Shown: positions 48,513 through 58,658, numbered from the stretch's first letter. The stretch is DNA of 64,000 nt from Pycnococcus provasolii (GCA_938743325.2 OW568865.1:1116001-1180000); one strand, 5' to 3'. A program made the numbers and translations. Notes: generated by a model from the letters alone, not told the origin.

Positions 48513-50102
48513 TCAAGCGAGCTGTTCCCTGAGGAATGCCGCGCTGCGCGCAGCGAACACATCCGCCACCTCCTCCTGTGGCGAATGGCCCACGTTCTCC
48601 AGGCTTTCGAACTGAACCGTCTGCTCGCGACTTGCAGCGCTGAGAAATTTCTGCAAACTGGCGCTGTTTGACACGGGCACGAGCATGTCTTGCTGGCCAT
48701 GCAGAATGAGAATCGGACAGCCGCATGCCGACAGCAAAGACGTGCTCGATCTGCGACCAATCTCAAGCAAACGGGCGAGCAGGTATCGCACCAAACCAAC
48801 GTCCCACCCGGTGATCATCGATGGCCTGGAATAGCCCGTCACAAGCGCGGGATCGATGGGGCGCACCCAACTTCCCTGCAATCCAGTCTTCCAGAAAGCC
48901 TGATTGGCCACGAGGCGCTGCAGGAACAGCTGAAGCGGGTACAGCAGCCGTACAAACACGGCAAGAAAGAGACGCGCGACGACGCGCAAGGCTGCAGGAC
49001 TGCGCGTTGTGGAAGTGGTTGATTTCGAGCTCGACAGCAGGATGCTTGGAGCAAGCAGAACGATGGCTTGGCACCTTTCCACGCCTAGCATTTCGGCGAG
49101 AATGGCGGCAACAGCCGCACCAGCGGAGTGTCCGACGAGAATGACAGGTCGTTGCGACTTGTCGTCGTCGCCGAGCTGCTCGCAAACATCTCGCAGTACG
49201 GCAAGCCCGCATACAGCAGCCTGACTGTCCGTAAAGTTTTCGAGTCGAGTGGGACGCTCTGTCAACCCGAATCCTGGTCGGTCGTACGCAGCCGCCGCGG
49301 CGATCGGGTACGACGTCGACGACTCTTGCACAAATTTGCGCATCGCGTCGTTCACCTCGAAGCTCGACGTGTTCGACCCGAAGCCGTGCAGGAAGAGAGC
49401 GACGGCTCCCTTGGTGGAATTGGTGGTTCCGTCAACCTGCTTGTAGTGCACGTCGACCGACTCGTCGAGAAGCTGTGCTCGTGCAAACCTGCTGTCTTCG
49501 TCAGCAACTTCCGTGTGTGGAACGAGCTTGGCTTGGTACCTGATTTGGTTCTGCACGACGGCGCATATGACGGTTGCGGTTGCTGCGCAAAGCGCGACGA
49601 CATGTGCCGGTTTGCTTGCGTAATAAGCTAGTGTTGCTGTGAGTGTTGCTGTGAGTGCGCAGATGACGACAGTTGAGTACGTCGTCGACGGCCGAACGGC
49701 TGAGGCGTCATGACTGCTTTCGTCGGTCGCGTTCGTTTTCGTCTTCGTTTCGGCGACATAAGAGTACGTAAGAGGTGCCGGCGCCGGCGCCGGCGCCGGC
49801 GCTCTTCTGTACGTTGTGTTGATGGATGCGTTTCGTTTCGAAATAAGTTTCGACGATGGTGCACGATTATTTTGTACGTGTTTTGCTTGTCCGTCAAAAA
49901 CGCTTGTTGTCTTTGTTCTTCGAAACCAAGACCCTCCTCCTCCTCCTCCTCCTCTATTGCTGTTAGGAATCAAAAACGAGGAGGCACTAAATGCACTAAA
50001 TGCACCCGAGCTCGTTGTCTTATTATCTCCACCAGTAGCTAATGCGTGAGGTGGACGACAGGGAGCACCAATGTGGTGCGGGTGGACGACCGGCGGCGCC
50101 AT
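48513..50102 (-). CDS. alpha/beta hydrolase-fold protein, membrane/plastid-type
   Basis: 529 residues. After a ~190-residue variable N-terminus (Ala/Pro/Thr-rich, with a hydrophobic helix pair near LTATLTATLAYYA and VVALCAATATVICAVV) comes an alpha/beta hydrolase core: VALFLHGFGSN, YDRPGFGLTERP, nucleophile elbow VGHSAGAAVAA, acid in ILHGQQDMLVP and His in NVGHSPQEE. The triad is complete. The two hydrophobic helices suggest membrane association, and the leading region could be a plastid leader. The FGLTERP form is common in plastid and epoxide-hydrolase-like esterases, but substrate is unknown. The start ATG has a normal context; upstream DNA is intergenic. Confidence 0.78.
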   Translation of the reverse strand: MAPPVVHPHHIGAPCRPPHALATGGDNKTTSSGAFSAFSASSFLIPNSNRGGGGGGGSWFRRTKTTSVFDGQAKHVQNNRAPSSKLISKRNASINTTYRRAPAPAPAPAPLTYSYVAETKTKTNATDESSHDASAVRPSTTYSTVVICALTATLTATLAYYASKPAHVVALCAATATVICAVVQNQIRYQAKLVPHTEVADEDSRFARAQLLDESVDVHYKQVDGTTNSTKGAVALFLHGFGSNTSSFEVNDAMRKFVQESSTSYPIAAAAAYDRPGFGLTERPTRLENFTDSQAAVCGLAVLRDVCEQLGDDDKSQRPVILVGHSAGAAVAAILAEMLGVERCQAIVLLAPSILLSSSKSTTSTTRSPAALRVVARLFLAVFVRLLYPLQLFLQRLVANQAFWKTGLQGSWVRPIDPALVTGYSRPSMITGWDVGLVRYLLARLLEIGRRSSTSLLSACGCPILILHGQQDMLVPVSNSASLQKFLSAASREQTVQFESLENVGHSPQEEVADVFAARSAAFLREQLA

Positions 50103-50820
50103 TTATGAACACAAGGCGGAGATCCTACAGTATCAACAGGGGAGGAGGAGGACTGTTACACTGTTGTTGTCCCTTCCACCTGGCAGGGCCGCGAATCTCC
50201 CCTGAAGGAAACCTCTCAATGGAAATCACAAAAAGAGAATCAGAAACCTCATCTTTTTCACCCTGAAAAATCTATTACATGAAAATGAACTTCACGAAAC
50301 CTACGGGCTACGGGTAAAAATATTACCCGTCCTGAGACGGATCCCCCAGTCCAGTCCAGGAAAACACATTCCACCAGCTGGCTGACCCTCCGCCCTCCGG
50401 GTCACCTGGCTGCCTCTGGTGTCCACATCCAGGTCCCACTCCCAACTCCCAACTACCATAGTTCTATGTACAGTACAGTACTGTACAGTACAGTACTGTA
50501 AGTTTACCTCCGACTAACTTAGAAAAAAATAATAGGTCCCCCTTGCACTTGCACAGGTCCCTCGCACGCTCCTAAGGTTAATCCCTTGCAGCCTTGCACA
50601 AGTGCACAGTTCCTGTTTCTTGCGGAAAAATACTAATCCAGCACAGGAAAAGGAATCATTTTGCACAATTCCGCATTGTGCTGAATTATCCCCCCCTGAC
50701 GGGCCTCGATGGGATAATCCAGCACAGCGACCAACCCAACGGTCTGGGGGGGCGGTATGCCGCTGCAAGGACAAGAAACACCGATGGGAGCAGCCCATAT
50801 ATACAGGGTCCATATACAGG

Positions 50821-50920
50821 GTCCATGCCTTACAACCGGCCACCTCGACCGCCCACGCACAACCACCGCTAGGTCCATGTCCTATTTTATCCCTCCTCCT
50901 TTTCTATTTTAATCCTTGTC
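50821..50920 (+). repeat. 100-bp direct repeat, copy 1
   Basis: Identical, as far as I can read, to 54574-54673 and in the same orientation. Neither copy has terminal inverted repeats. It has a CCTCCT-rich right half. The two copies bracket the Tyr-rich gene and rhodanese fragment, 3.75 kb apart. Confidence 0.9.
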
Positions 50921-51381
50921 CCGCCGTTTCAGCCAGCATGCGGGCGTGCGTGCCGAGAGGTTGGATGGTCCGGACGTTGGGAAACCAAAACCCAAACCGG
51001 ACCCCAAAGGACAGGCCAGGCCAGAAATGCACCAAGCAACGGTGTATCCCCCAAGGGGGGTGAAAAAACAAGGGGGAGTTTGTTTGGCCCAAGGACCTTT
51101 TCACCCTCGGCCCCTCCGCCCGTTATTTGTTCGCCATTCCCGGCTCATGCGAAAAACTGAACATGTCACGCCTCCTGCATGTGTTCGTGAGTGAGTGCCC
51201 AGTGGTGGTTCGGAGTAGTGCAGCTTACTTCTTTTGCAGGCTTGTATGGTACCTTGGCTCCTTTCGTTCATTGATTGGCTCGTTCATTGATTGGTCCTCA
51301 TCAATCACTGCACGCGTTGGTCGGTTGGTCCTCATCATACCTGATAGATAGGCAGCGCGCAGGCGTTTGTTGATTGGCTCA

Positions 51382-51388
51382 TATAAAA
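51382..51388 (+). promoter_or_regulatory. TATA-like box (TATAAAA)
   Basis: TATAAAA about 31 bp before the ATG at 51419; a clear core-promoter candidate, implying a very short leader or a start codon slightly further in. Confidence 0.5.
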
Positions 51389-51418
51389 CAGTATACCATA
51401 ATAGTGGTAGTAACGAAG

Positions 51419-53937
51419 ATGATGACGACGAATGTCAGGAACATGCGATCGATCGTCACGGCGTCATCAGTTCTGGTCGCTCTGCTTGCTGTCGTCGTAA
51501 TGCTAAGTGCCGTGAGTGGTGTGAGCGCAGACAGTTCGACGACGACGACTTATGAGACGACGAAGTACGTTGATGAATACAAATCAGGCTACTACGGTGA
51601 TGAATACAAATCAGGCTACTATCCCAAGTACAAGTGGTGGGCGCCGTGGACGTGGAAGTACAGCAGCAACAAGTACAATGACAACAAGTACGACTCTGGA
51701 TACGACTCTGGATACAGCAAGTACGGCTCTGGATACAGCAAGTACGACTCTAAATATGGAGTTGGGCCGTACTATGGGAAGCAGTACGAGCAGGACGAGC
51801 ACTACCCGTGCGACACGTTCTACCCCAAGCCGAAGTGGTACTCGCCGTTTACATGGAAGTATCGCAAGTATGCCAAGTTTGACTACTACTCTGGTCCTTG
51901 CGAAGTAAAGAAGGAAGAACACTGTCTTCCCTTCTGGGGAAAAGATCTTCCTCATGATGCGAGTGAAGCTACTTGGTACACTGTCACTTACGCTTCTGGT
52001 GGTGGTGGGTGCCATGGCGGTGCCAAAAATAAATACTTCTATGCGAAGTCAGAAGCGCATGGCTTGACGTTCACTCTCACGAATTACTACTACAACAATG
52101 AAAAGTGGGTATGTGCGATTGACGATATCAGCCGCAAGAGTGCAATTTGTACGATGGCTGGACACTTTGGAGGAAGCTATTCTACACCTGAAAAGTGCAT
52201 CCTTACGTTTAAAACGCATCAAAAGGGTGGAAAGTGCATTCCACACCACATGGAACTCGACTGTGGGAAGCCACCGTACGTTGAAACGAGCAAATTCAGC
52301 AAGATTGACTACCGTGACATTCCCCACAAGGACATCATTCAGCAAGATCTCGAGGGTTGCACCTGCGATTCTTCCGACAACTTCCTGAGTGGTACCGCAT
52401 ACACTAATTGCCAGAGTGAGCCATTCGGAGGAGCGCCGATCACCCTTGACGATGTCGTGGGTGACATCAGCAGTCTTCCCGACGGCGTTCCTGCTGACGT
52501 CACCATCACCTCGTTCCCATGCATCACTACCTCGTCCCAGAGTGTCGATTTTAACTTTGGATCTGGAGAATTCCCAAATCTTGAGGAGGTTCGCTTCGCC
52601 AACTGGGTGACAGGACCGGACGGTCTATTCGGGGTACGTGCACTCCTCCTCCTTACTTGCTTTCCCTTCGACCCTTCCTCCTTCTTCTTGGTGCTCTGCC
52701 TTATGTTCTTCTACAATAATATGGCGTGTCTTCGACAGAACACACACATTCCATTTGGTAGCACCTCACTAACAAACCAATCACATATTCACAACAACAC
52801 AACAACCATTCGTATCATCAACCAACAAATAACAACAACAACAATAGTTCGCGGACTCTGCCTCTTTGACGAGTATCTACGCGCCTCGTCTTGAGGGTAA
52901 CTCGACCCTGAGCGTCCAAGTACGTATCCCTTTGAGAGCACATCGACTTTTCAACTGATTGCACAAAACTCACCATGTACTCACCACTCAACGACACATA
53001 TACAACACACACCTCTCTAAACACACAGATCCGACGCAACCCAGTGCTCACCATCGTGAACTTGTCTGCACTGAAGTTTGCGAGAAACGTCGCCGTATTT
53101 GTTCTTACATTGTACGACGACATAAACGAGGTGGCCACACTCCCGCCAGGCATCAGGGCTATTGACTGAATCATCACTATCGTCAAGACCAAGGTGTCGT
53201 ACTAAACTAACGATTCTGCTATTACCATCGCTCAACGGAGTGTTAATATTGACATTACCAAAAAATGCAGAAATCATCGGCATGACTTCGAATAAAAAAG
53301 CAGTATTTTTCGCACCAGAGCGAAAGTACTTATTTGAACCTTTCGAACCAGATATAGATAAAGATAGACAGGATTACAAGAATGTTTCCCACGCAAAGTA
53401 AAATTGAATTGTTTGCAAGAGAACGAGTAGATGGGTGGGACGCTATGGGGAATGAAATTTAAAAGGCTTTACAAAGATATTTAGAATAGTTTCCATAACA
53501 ATATATTTTATATACAGTTGAACCTTCTTCTATTATTTGTTTTGCTTCTCCGATGTCTACTATCTACCTCCTTTCATCTTTTCCCACACAGCAGATACAT
53601 TCATCGTCACAACAACACCAAACTCACCTCCTACCCTCCATCCTTTTTCCCTCTGACAATCTATCCTCCTCCAACCTTACAGGTTTACCGCAATCCCGCT
53701 CTCCAGACACTCTGCGCACCCAAACTTGTAAATGGAGGTTCTGTGGGCATCGGCAACGAAACCATCGCAACCAACGCGGACCTTAGTTCGTTGGTGACTG
53801 GATCGTTGCCCCAGTTTTCTACCGGGGTTTCCTATGGAGGAATCGATTCTCCTCCTCTGGCTGTCGACAACATCTGCGGAGTGGATCCAGGCGGTCTCTT
53901 CACCACAGCTGGATGCCCGTCGAACGCATGCGCATGA
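51419..53937 (+). CDS. secreted Tyr/Lys-rich protein with exon-per-repeat L-domain/LRR-like C-terminus
   Basis: Four supported exons, all phase 0: 51419-52633, 52848-52919, 53029-~53130 (3' end uncertain) and 53683-53937. Exon 1 encodes a signal peptide (SIVTASSVLVALLAVVVMLS), then ~100 residues rich in Tyr, Lys, Gly and Asp with repeats such as EYKSGYYGD, DSGYDSGYSKYGSGYSKY and two KW-x(2)-P-x-TWKY units. A Cys-containing globular region follows (YNNEKWVCAIDD, CTMAGHFGGSY). Exons 2-4 each begin with a similar 10-24-residue unit (FADSASLTSIYAPRLEGNST / IRRNPVLTIVNLSALKF / VYRNPALQTLCAPKL), like receptor L-domain or BspA-type LRRs. Exon 4 ends in a Cys-rich tail (CGVDPGGLFTTAGC). Adhesive or wall function is inferred from composition. 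Confidence 0.65.
52634..52847 (+). other. intron 1 of the Tyr-rich gene
   Basis: Donor GTACGT at 52634, long T/C- then CAA-rich interior, acceptor AATAG. Phase 0. The reading frame would stop soon after the acceptor without splicing. Confidence 0.75.
52920..53028 (+). other. intron 2 of the Tyr-rich gene
   Basis: Donor GTACGT right after a 24-codon exon, acceptor ACACAG ending at 53028. Phase 0. Confidence 0.75.
53131..53682 (+). other. intron 3 region of the Tyr-rich gene (5' end uncertain)
   Basis: The acceptor TTACAG ends at 53682 after a C/T-rich run. The donor is not settled: phase-0 GT candidates include one at about 53131 (GAG/GTGGCC) and earlier ones. Another small repeat exon could be hidden in this ~550 bp, which is AT-richer than the rest. 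Confidence 0.5.
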
Positions 53938-53944
53938 GAACAAC

Positions 53945-53945
53945 C

Positions 53946-53989
<44 letters not shown>

Positions 53990-53991
53990 CG
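53945..53991 (+). repeat. (AAC)n microsatellite
   Basis: About 15 uninterrupted AAC units just after the stop codon of the Tyr-rich gene, followed by AACCCTAACCC. Confidence 0.9.
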
Positions 53992-54069
53992 CACCAACAA
54001 CCCTAACCCATCACCACAGCTGGATGCTCGGTGACGTCCAAAGCCTGCAAAAATCCCAAAAATATGATC

Positions 54070-54190
54070 GGATTCCTCCCGTGCAGTACATGAGAACCTC
54101 CTTGCCCTGCAGCTTTTGCTTTGTTTCCTCGGAGTTCAGCCACGCCGCAAACTCGCCGGAGTTTCGCATCCTCGGGTCCACGAGCTGCGC
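54070..54190 (-). pseudogene. rhodanese (TrhO-like) domain fragment
   Basis: Inside a longer open minus-strand frame (54011-54631), about 38 residues are clearly rhodanese-type: DPRMRNSGEFAAWL, then GKEVLMYCTGGIR, the active-site cysteine loop of the TrhO/UPF0176 group (tRNA U34 hydroxylase) and plant sulfurtransferase relatives. The sequence after CTGGIR diverges at once from the expected CEKA continuation, and nothing upstream looks like the rest of the protein. So I call it a captured or decayed fragment rather than a gene. It lies between the two 100-bp repeats. Confidence 0.5.
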
Positions 54191-54573
54191 ACCTCCCGGT
54201 GGCGGTCTGATGCGCCGAGGCCTTTCCTCGACGGACTGAGCACGATGCTCCTCGGGAATGCGCGCGGCGGCGGCGCGTGTCCCGCGGCCGCGACGACGGA
54301 CGACGGCACGGGCATTTTGTGCACGACAAGCTGGTACGCGAGTTCGTTGCACGTCGCATTGGAAAAATACTATTGGGACTGAGACTTGGAGAAGAGACGG
54401 GGCGTAGTGGTGGGAAACCAGGGCGTACTGCCTGTCTTGGGAGGATTCAAAGGTCGGCGCCTGGCGCTCGATAACTGGGCGGCTCAACGGGGACGGCTGA
54501 AGCGAGTCTACAGGTCGCGATCCGAGCTTGCAGATGCACAACGGCCCTGTACAGTGGCGAGCTCCACCGCCTG

Positions 54574-54673
54574 GTCCATGCCTTACAACCGGCCACCTCG
54601 ACCGCCCACGCACAACCACCGCTAGGTCCATGTCCTATTTTATCCCTCCTCCTTTTCTATTTTAATCCTTGTC
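54574..54673 (+). repeat. 100-bp direct repeat, copy 2
   Basis: Second copy of the repeat at 50821-50920, same orientation. The left flanks share only GTCCATG-type words and the right flanks diverge after TTGTC. Confidence 0.9.
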
Positions 54674-55413
54674 CGTTTCTTGCGGCTGTTTCTTGCACAC
54701 ACTCGCGGATCCACCAATAGACTATGGTGTTGCTTTCATCACCGGTGTTGATTAAGGTGGTCAAGCAACACGCCCGAACGCGAACGCGAAGGGTCCCTGG
54801 GAGCAAGAAACACTCCTCTTGCAAGAAACACTCTTGCAAGAAACACGCAAAAGCGGCCGGCCGGTGTGCGAGGGTGTCCCCCGCGGGGGTGTTTTTCTAC
54901 TGCCCGGGGGGTCTTGTTTTCTACTGCCCGGACGTTTGGTAATTGGTACCCGGACGGATCTGGTTTTTCCCCCTCCCTCCTTTATCTGGACGTGAAGTCT
55001 AACCCGTAAACCTTTTTAAACGTAAAGTGTTTACCGGCACAAGCGCGAACCGGCACTTCCCTTTGTGGTTGGGTTTGGTTTCCCCCCCCGCACGCCACGC
55101 CCCCTTCAGTTGCTCCCTTGTCTTCGAAGTGCTTTGCGGCCTTGCACACCACTACTACCTCGGTGAAATCATGATGAGGCATGGAGGCTCGTTCTGTTCA
55201 TTCTTTCTTCTCCTTGGTTGGTTGGTTGCTTGGTTGGTTGGCCGCGCTCGCTTCCTGGTGGTTTCCTGGGTGGTGCGTGGGGAACGCATCATCATCTCTC
55301 ATTCTCATTCTTGAGCTCTTTATTCCCTTCATTCATTCTCATTCTCATTCTCAACTTATTTTTCCTTGTGCAAGCAAGGCAACTTGGTTCAGTGTCGAAC
55401 TTGAGTGTGAACA

Positions 55414-56490
55414 ATGGCGGCGAACGTTGTGAACAACAACAACAACAGCAACGTCGCTCACAGCCACAGTCACGTCAACGACGAGGACGTCGAAAACGCC
55501 GCGGCCATGCTGCCGGACATCTCGTACCCGCAAGCAAACTTCAACAAACTGCCAAATGCCGTGCACGTGTCGGCCGAGACGCTCACGTTCAACAACAACA
55601 ACAACAACAACAACAACAAAGACGAAAAAGATAAGGACAAGGCGGTGGTGAACTTCTTCACCAACAAGTACAACAGCACGAGCGACAACGATGAGCCGAA
55701 AAAAGAGGAGGAGGCGTCGCTCGACTTCAACTGCGCAGGACCACCGACCGCGCCGCCTCTACCGCGTCGCATGCGTTCCAGCTTTGCCGTCGTTCTCGAC
55801 AACATCTCAAAGGTGTCGACGGAAATTCAGGGAATCAAGAATGCCGCAGGACCTCTGCTGATTTGCATACTCGTCATGTGCGCGACGAGCTTCGCCTCGT
55901 CCGTTGGCGCGATCATTGCCACGCGAGACGCAAAGAGCCACAACGGCAAGATGGTTGACGCGAACAACCCAAGCAAGGTTCTCGCCACGTCCTCGGCGGA
56001 GTTTGCGCACGACGCGACGCCCAACAGCGCGTACGGCGACGAGTTTTTCCAGGATCTCACCGCCATCTCGCTCGCGCTGGACGACAACGAAACGACCGCC
56101 TTCCTGCGCGTTCACGGTTTTGTGCGTGAGCCATGCGAGAGGTGCCACGCTCCCACGCGCGTCGTGCTTCTGACGGCGGAGGCTCCAGTTTTCGTCGAGG
56201 ATACGCGCATCACGCACGGGCCGCTGGCGACTCTCACGTCGCTCGGACAGCACACGCCCAGCCCACCACCGCCGCCGGCGGCAGCTGGCGAGCAACGTCG
56301 TGCGTTGATGGGCCACGACACGTCGAACTTGTCCACCGGCTCGAAGGTGCTGTGCGACCTGTACGGTTACTACTGCGGCCGCGGTGTGTTGGGCGGCGCG
56401 TTCCGGTACGGCGTCGCGAAGAAGGCACGCTTCAGTTTCAGGTACAGCTGGTACAACGGCTACCGCTGGTGGAGCGACATGCGCATGTGA
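55414..56490 (+). CDS. membrane protein of unknown function
   Basis: 358 residues from the ATG at 55414. Residues 1-110 are Asn-rich and disordered (two poly-Asn runs) with a PPTAPPLPRR motif. One strong hydrophobic segment near 147-170 (AAGPLLICILVMCATSFASS) fits a single transmembrane span. The following ~180 residues would be lumenal or extracellular: one CERC pair, a Pro-rich run and a Tyr/Trp/Arg-rich end (CDLYGYYCGRGV, RYSWYNGYRWWSDMRM). I do not recognise a family. The frame is long, starts well and uses normal codons, so it is likely a real gene. Confidence 0.6.
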   Translation: MAANVVNNNNNSNVAHSHSHVNDEDVENAAAMLPDISYPQANFNKLPNAVHVSAETLTFNNNNNNNNNKDEKDKDKAVVNFFTNKYNSTSDNDEPKKEEEASLDFNCAGPPTAPPLPRRMRSSFAVVLDNISKVSTEIQGIKNAAGPLLICILVMCATSFASSVGAIIATRDAKSHNGKMVDANNPSKVLATSSAEFAHDATPNSAYGDEFFQDLTAISLALDDNETTAFLRVHGFVREPCERCHAPTRVVLLTAEAPVFVEDTRITHGPLATLTSLGQHTPSPPPPPAAAGEQRRALMGHDTSNLSTGSKVLCDLYGYYCGRGVLGGAFRYGVAKKARFSFRYSWYNGYRWWSDMRM

Positions 56491-56633
56491 CCGAGCATGA
56501 CGCAAGCGACGCATGCTGCGCGCGCGTGCCGTGCCGTGCGTGCGTGCCGTGCGTGTGGGTGGGTGACGGGGTCGGTCGGGTCGGATGAATTACTCTTTAA
56601 CTACTCGTAGCATCACAAACATCTCGCTCAAAC

Positions 56634-57713
56634 TCACTTGCCGCCCAGCTTCTTGCCTTTCTTTCCTGCCGGCGCCTTGCTCGGCGCCTTCGCCTTGCCT
56701 GCTGTTGTCTTCGCCTTGCCTGCTGCTGCCGGCGCCTTGCCTGCTGCCTTCGCCCTTGCCTCTGTTGCCAACGTTTGGGTCGAATTCTTCTTCGCGACGA
56801 AGGATTCCGCCTTCTCCTGGAGATCGGACGCTCTCTTTTCGATTTTCGCTTCGCTGACAATCGTGTGGTTGTACAGAGACGAGTCGGACATGTTTGACGT
56901 CGTGCGACGCATCGGAAGCTTGAAGACGAACTTCTCCTGCGCCCACTTGGGCTTGAATTCCTTGTTGTCAAGCCAGGCGCGTTCCTGCGGCGTGGTTTTG
57001 CGCGCGCACTTGGCGTTTCGGTGCGGAAACCTTTTGAATCTCTTCAGCACGTTCCGGTGCTCCTGCATCTGTTGGACAAGCTGTTGGAAGCTTTTCTTCT
57101 CTCCGTACGCCTTTTCGTGCCTCTTGACGAATTCTTCCGCGGCAACCTGGTCATCCATGTCCTCAGAGCGCATCAGCGGCGAGATGAGGAACATGAGATA
57201 AGCGAGCGGCAAGACGTCCGCCTTGTCAGCGTCGTCGATAAGTCGGCGCGACTCTGCTCGCGCCATGTCCCCGCAGTTTTCGACGAGAGTTTCTGTGAGG
57301 AAAGGGAATTCCTGCCCCCTTCCGCGGTGAAGTATGCTGAACATTTGATCGAGCAGTAATACGCGCGCGAGAACAGCCTGGTCGTTCTCCTCCGTCCACC
57401 CTAGTTTCATGCGTGCCGCCGCCTGCATAGCGGGCAAGAAGTTCTCGCACTCGTCGTAGAGGTAGAATCCTGGCTCTTCGGAGTCGAGTCCTTCAATCGG
57501 CTGTTCATTTTCCGTCTCGGAGTTTTTCCTGACTTTGAATTCGTACGTGAACCCCAAGCCCGGCCATATGGAGTCCATCATGCGCTGTATGTAGAGATCG
57601 GAGGAGAGATCTTCGAACGTCGCGGTGGGGAACCAGAACTCGAGAACTTCCCGAGGCGTGTGCACCTTGAAGCTGTCGATGCGGCGCAGTCCACCAGGGG
57701 AAGGTGACGACAT
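56634..57713 (-). CDS. DUF924-family protein with H1-like basic tail
   Basis: 359 residues from the ATG at 57711-57713. The N-terminal ~230 residues match DUF924: PREVLEFWFP, then a long insert (acidic, VRKNSETENEQPIE), WTEENDQAVLARVLLLDQMF, RGRGQEF, then LAYLMFLISPLMRSEDMDDQ and HRNVLKRFKRFPHRNAKCAR. DUF924 proteins are helical (TPR-like) and widespread in bacteria and algae with no assigned function. The last ~70 residues are Lys/Ala-rich repeats (KAAGKAPAAAGKAKTTAGKA) like a histone H1 tail, absent from ordinary DUF924 proteins as far as I know. This suggests nucleic-acid binding or nuclear location. Confidence 0.8.
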   Translation of the reverse strand: MSSPSPGGLRRIDSFKVHTPREVLEFWFPTATFEDLSSDLYIQRMMDSIWPGLGFTYEFKVRKNSETENEQPIEGLDSEEPGFYLYDECENFLPAMQAAARMKLGWTEENDQAVLARVLLLDQMFSILHRGRGQEFPFLTETLVENCGDMARAESRRLIDDADKADVLPLAYLMFLISPLMRSEDMDDQVAAEEFVKRHEKAYGEKKSFQQLVQQMQEHRNVLKRFKRFPHRNAKCARKTTPQERAWLDNKEFKPKWAQEKFVFKLPMRRTTSNMSDSSLYNHTIVSEAKIEKRASDLQEKAESFVAKKNSTQTLATEARAKAAGKAPAAAGKAKTTAGKAKAPSKAPAGKKGKKLGGK

Positions 57714-58658
57714 GGTAAGAATATGACCAGTGCAGTATGTACGAATCTATATGTGATGGCTGTTGGAGTGATGTATGCGACTGATGTGACGTGATATAAA
57801 TGGATGAAAAGGGTCCCGGTGATTGATGGCGACAGACAAGTCAGTCTGGTGGGCACACTACATAACTAGTCTACACGTGTGTTCCTTCCAGGCATACTGT
57901 AGACGAAGTCAGAGAGGAGTGTTTCGTGATCCTTTCCATGATGTGATCATAGAACTAGACGAAGTGAACGGAGTGTTTTCCAAGTGATTTCGTGATGAGG
58001 AGCCTTTGCTTTGGTCAGTTAGGTAGGATGACAGCCTATCAGCGACCTTCATCAATCAGGCCTTCATCACGTGCATCAGTTTGCAACCACCCCACTGGAG
58101 GGGGCACGGATGATTGGCACCGTGGGATGATGCCCTTGCCTTTGCTTTGGGTCTTACTTTTGGTAGGATAGTCTACCATGATACATATGTACCTCCATGA
58201 TCTGCGATCTGCTAAGTAGTGTTGATGTGATGTCATTGATGTAACTTGATGTAACTTGATGTACTGTAACTTGATGTAACTAACCTTAAGAGCTTGCAAG
58301 AGCTTGGGTGCTTGGGCAACCTGATCTGATGATGATGGCCTCATCAGGCATCACGTGCATCAGCTTGCAACCACCTAACCTTAAGGTAGGGCTTGCAAGT
58401 GGCATTCCGCACCTGCTTGGTCCTCCCCGGCAGCCCGGGGCCTGCTTTCCGTCGTCAGCCACATCACAATTCACATCCGGGGCATCCATCCTCTTTTCTT
58501 GCTCTCTTTCTCTTTCTCTTCCTGCCATGCCGTCCACGACGACGACGACGAGGGCCTGCACGTGATACCTTAGATATTCTGTCTGGATAGGCGTTAACTC
58601 TGCTCTGCTCTGCTCTGCTCTGCTCTTACTGACTTTTTCATTTTCATTTTCAGGGTTT
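57714..58658. other. divergent intergenic region
   Basis: About 0.95 kb between DUF924 (-) and ABCA (+). It holds two copies of a ~40-bp word with CATCACGTGCATCAG and TTGCAACCACC (about 58063 and 58350), TAACTTGATG repeats (58240-58281), a CTCTG tandem run (58592-58625) and a polypyrimidine CAG (58640-58653) that could be the acceptor of a leader intron. No gene seen. Confidence 0.5.

Larger units (their letters stand above)
50103..51418. other. intergenic region with a 100-bp dispersed repeat
   Basis: About 1.3 kb upstream of the Tyr-rich gene. It contains repeated palindromic words ACAGTACTGT (50466-50502), the first copy of a 100-bp repeat (50821-50920) and a TATA-like box at 51382. I accept no gene. 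Confidence 0.5.
53938..55413. other. intergenic region with repeat copy and gene fragment
   Basis: About 1.5 kb: AAC microsatellite, a 16-bp word CACCACAGCTGGATGC that duplicates the end of the Tyr-rich gene (53903 and 54013), the rhodanese fragment (54070-54190, -), the second 100-bp repeat (54574-54673), three GCAAGAAACACTC-type repeats (54803-54847) and T/C-rich DNA before the next gene. Confidence 0.5.

Noticed and set aside
50514-50878. Short frames on both strands over the 100-bp repeat
   Set aside because: The same peptide start appears at both repeat copies only because the DNA is duplicated; no coding signal beyond it.
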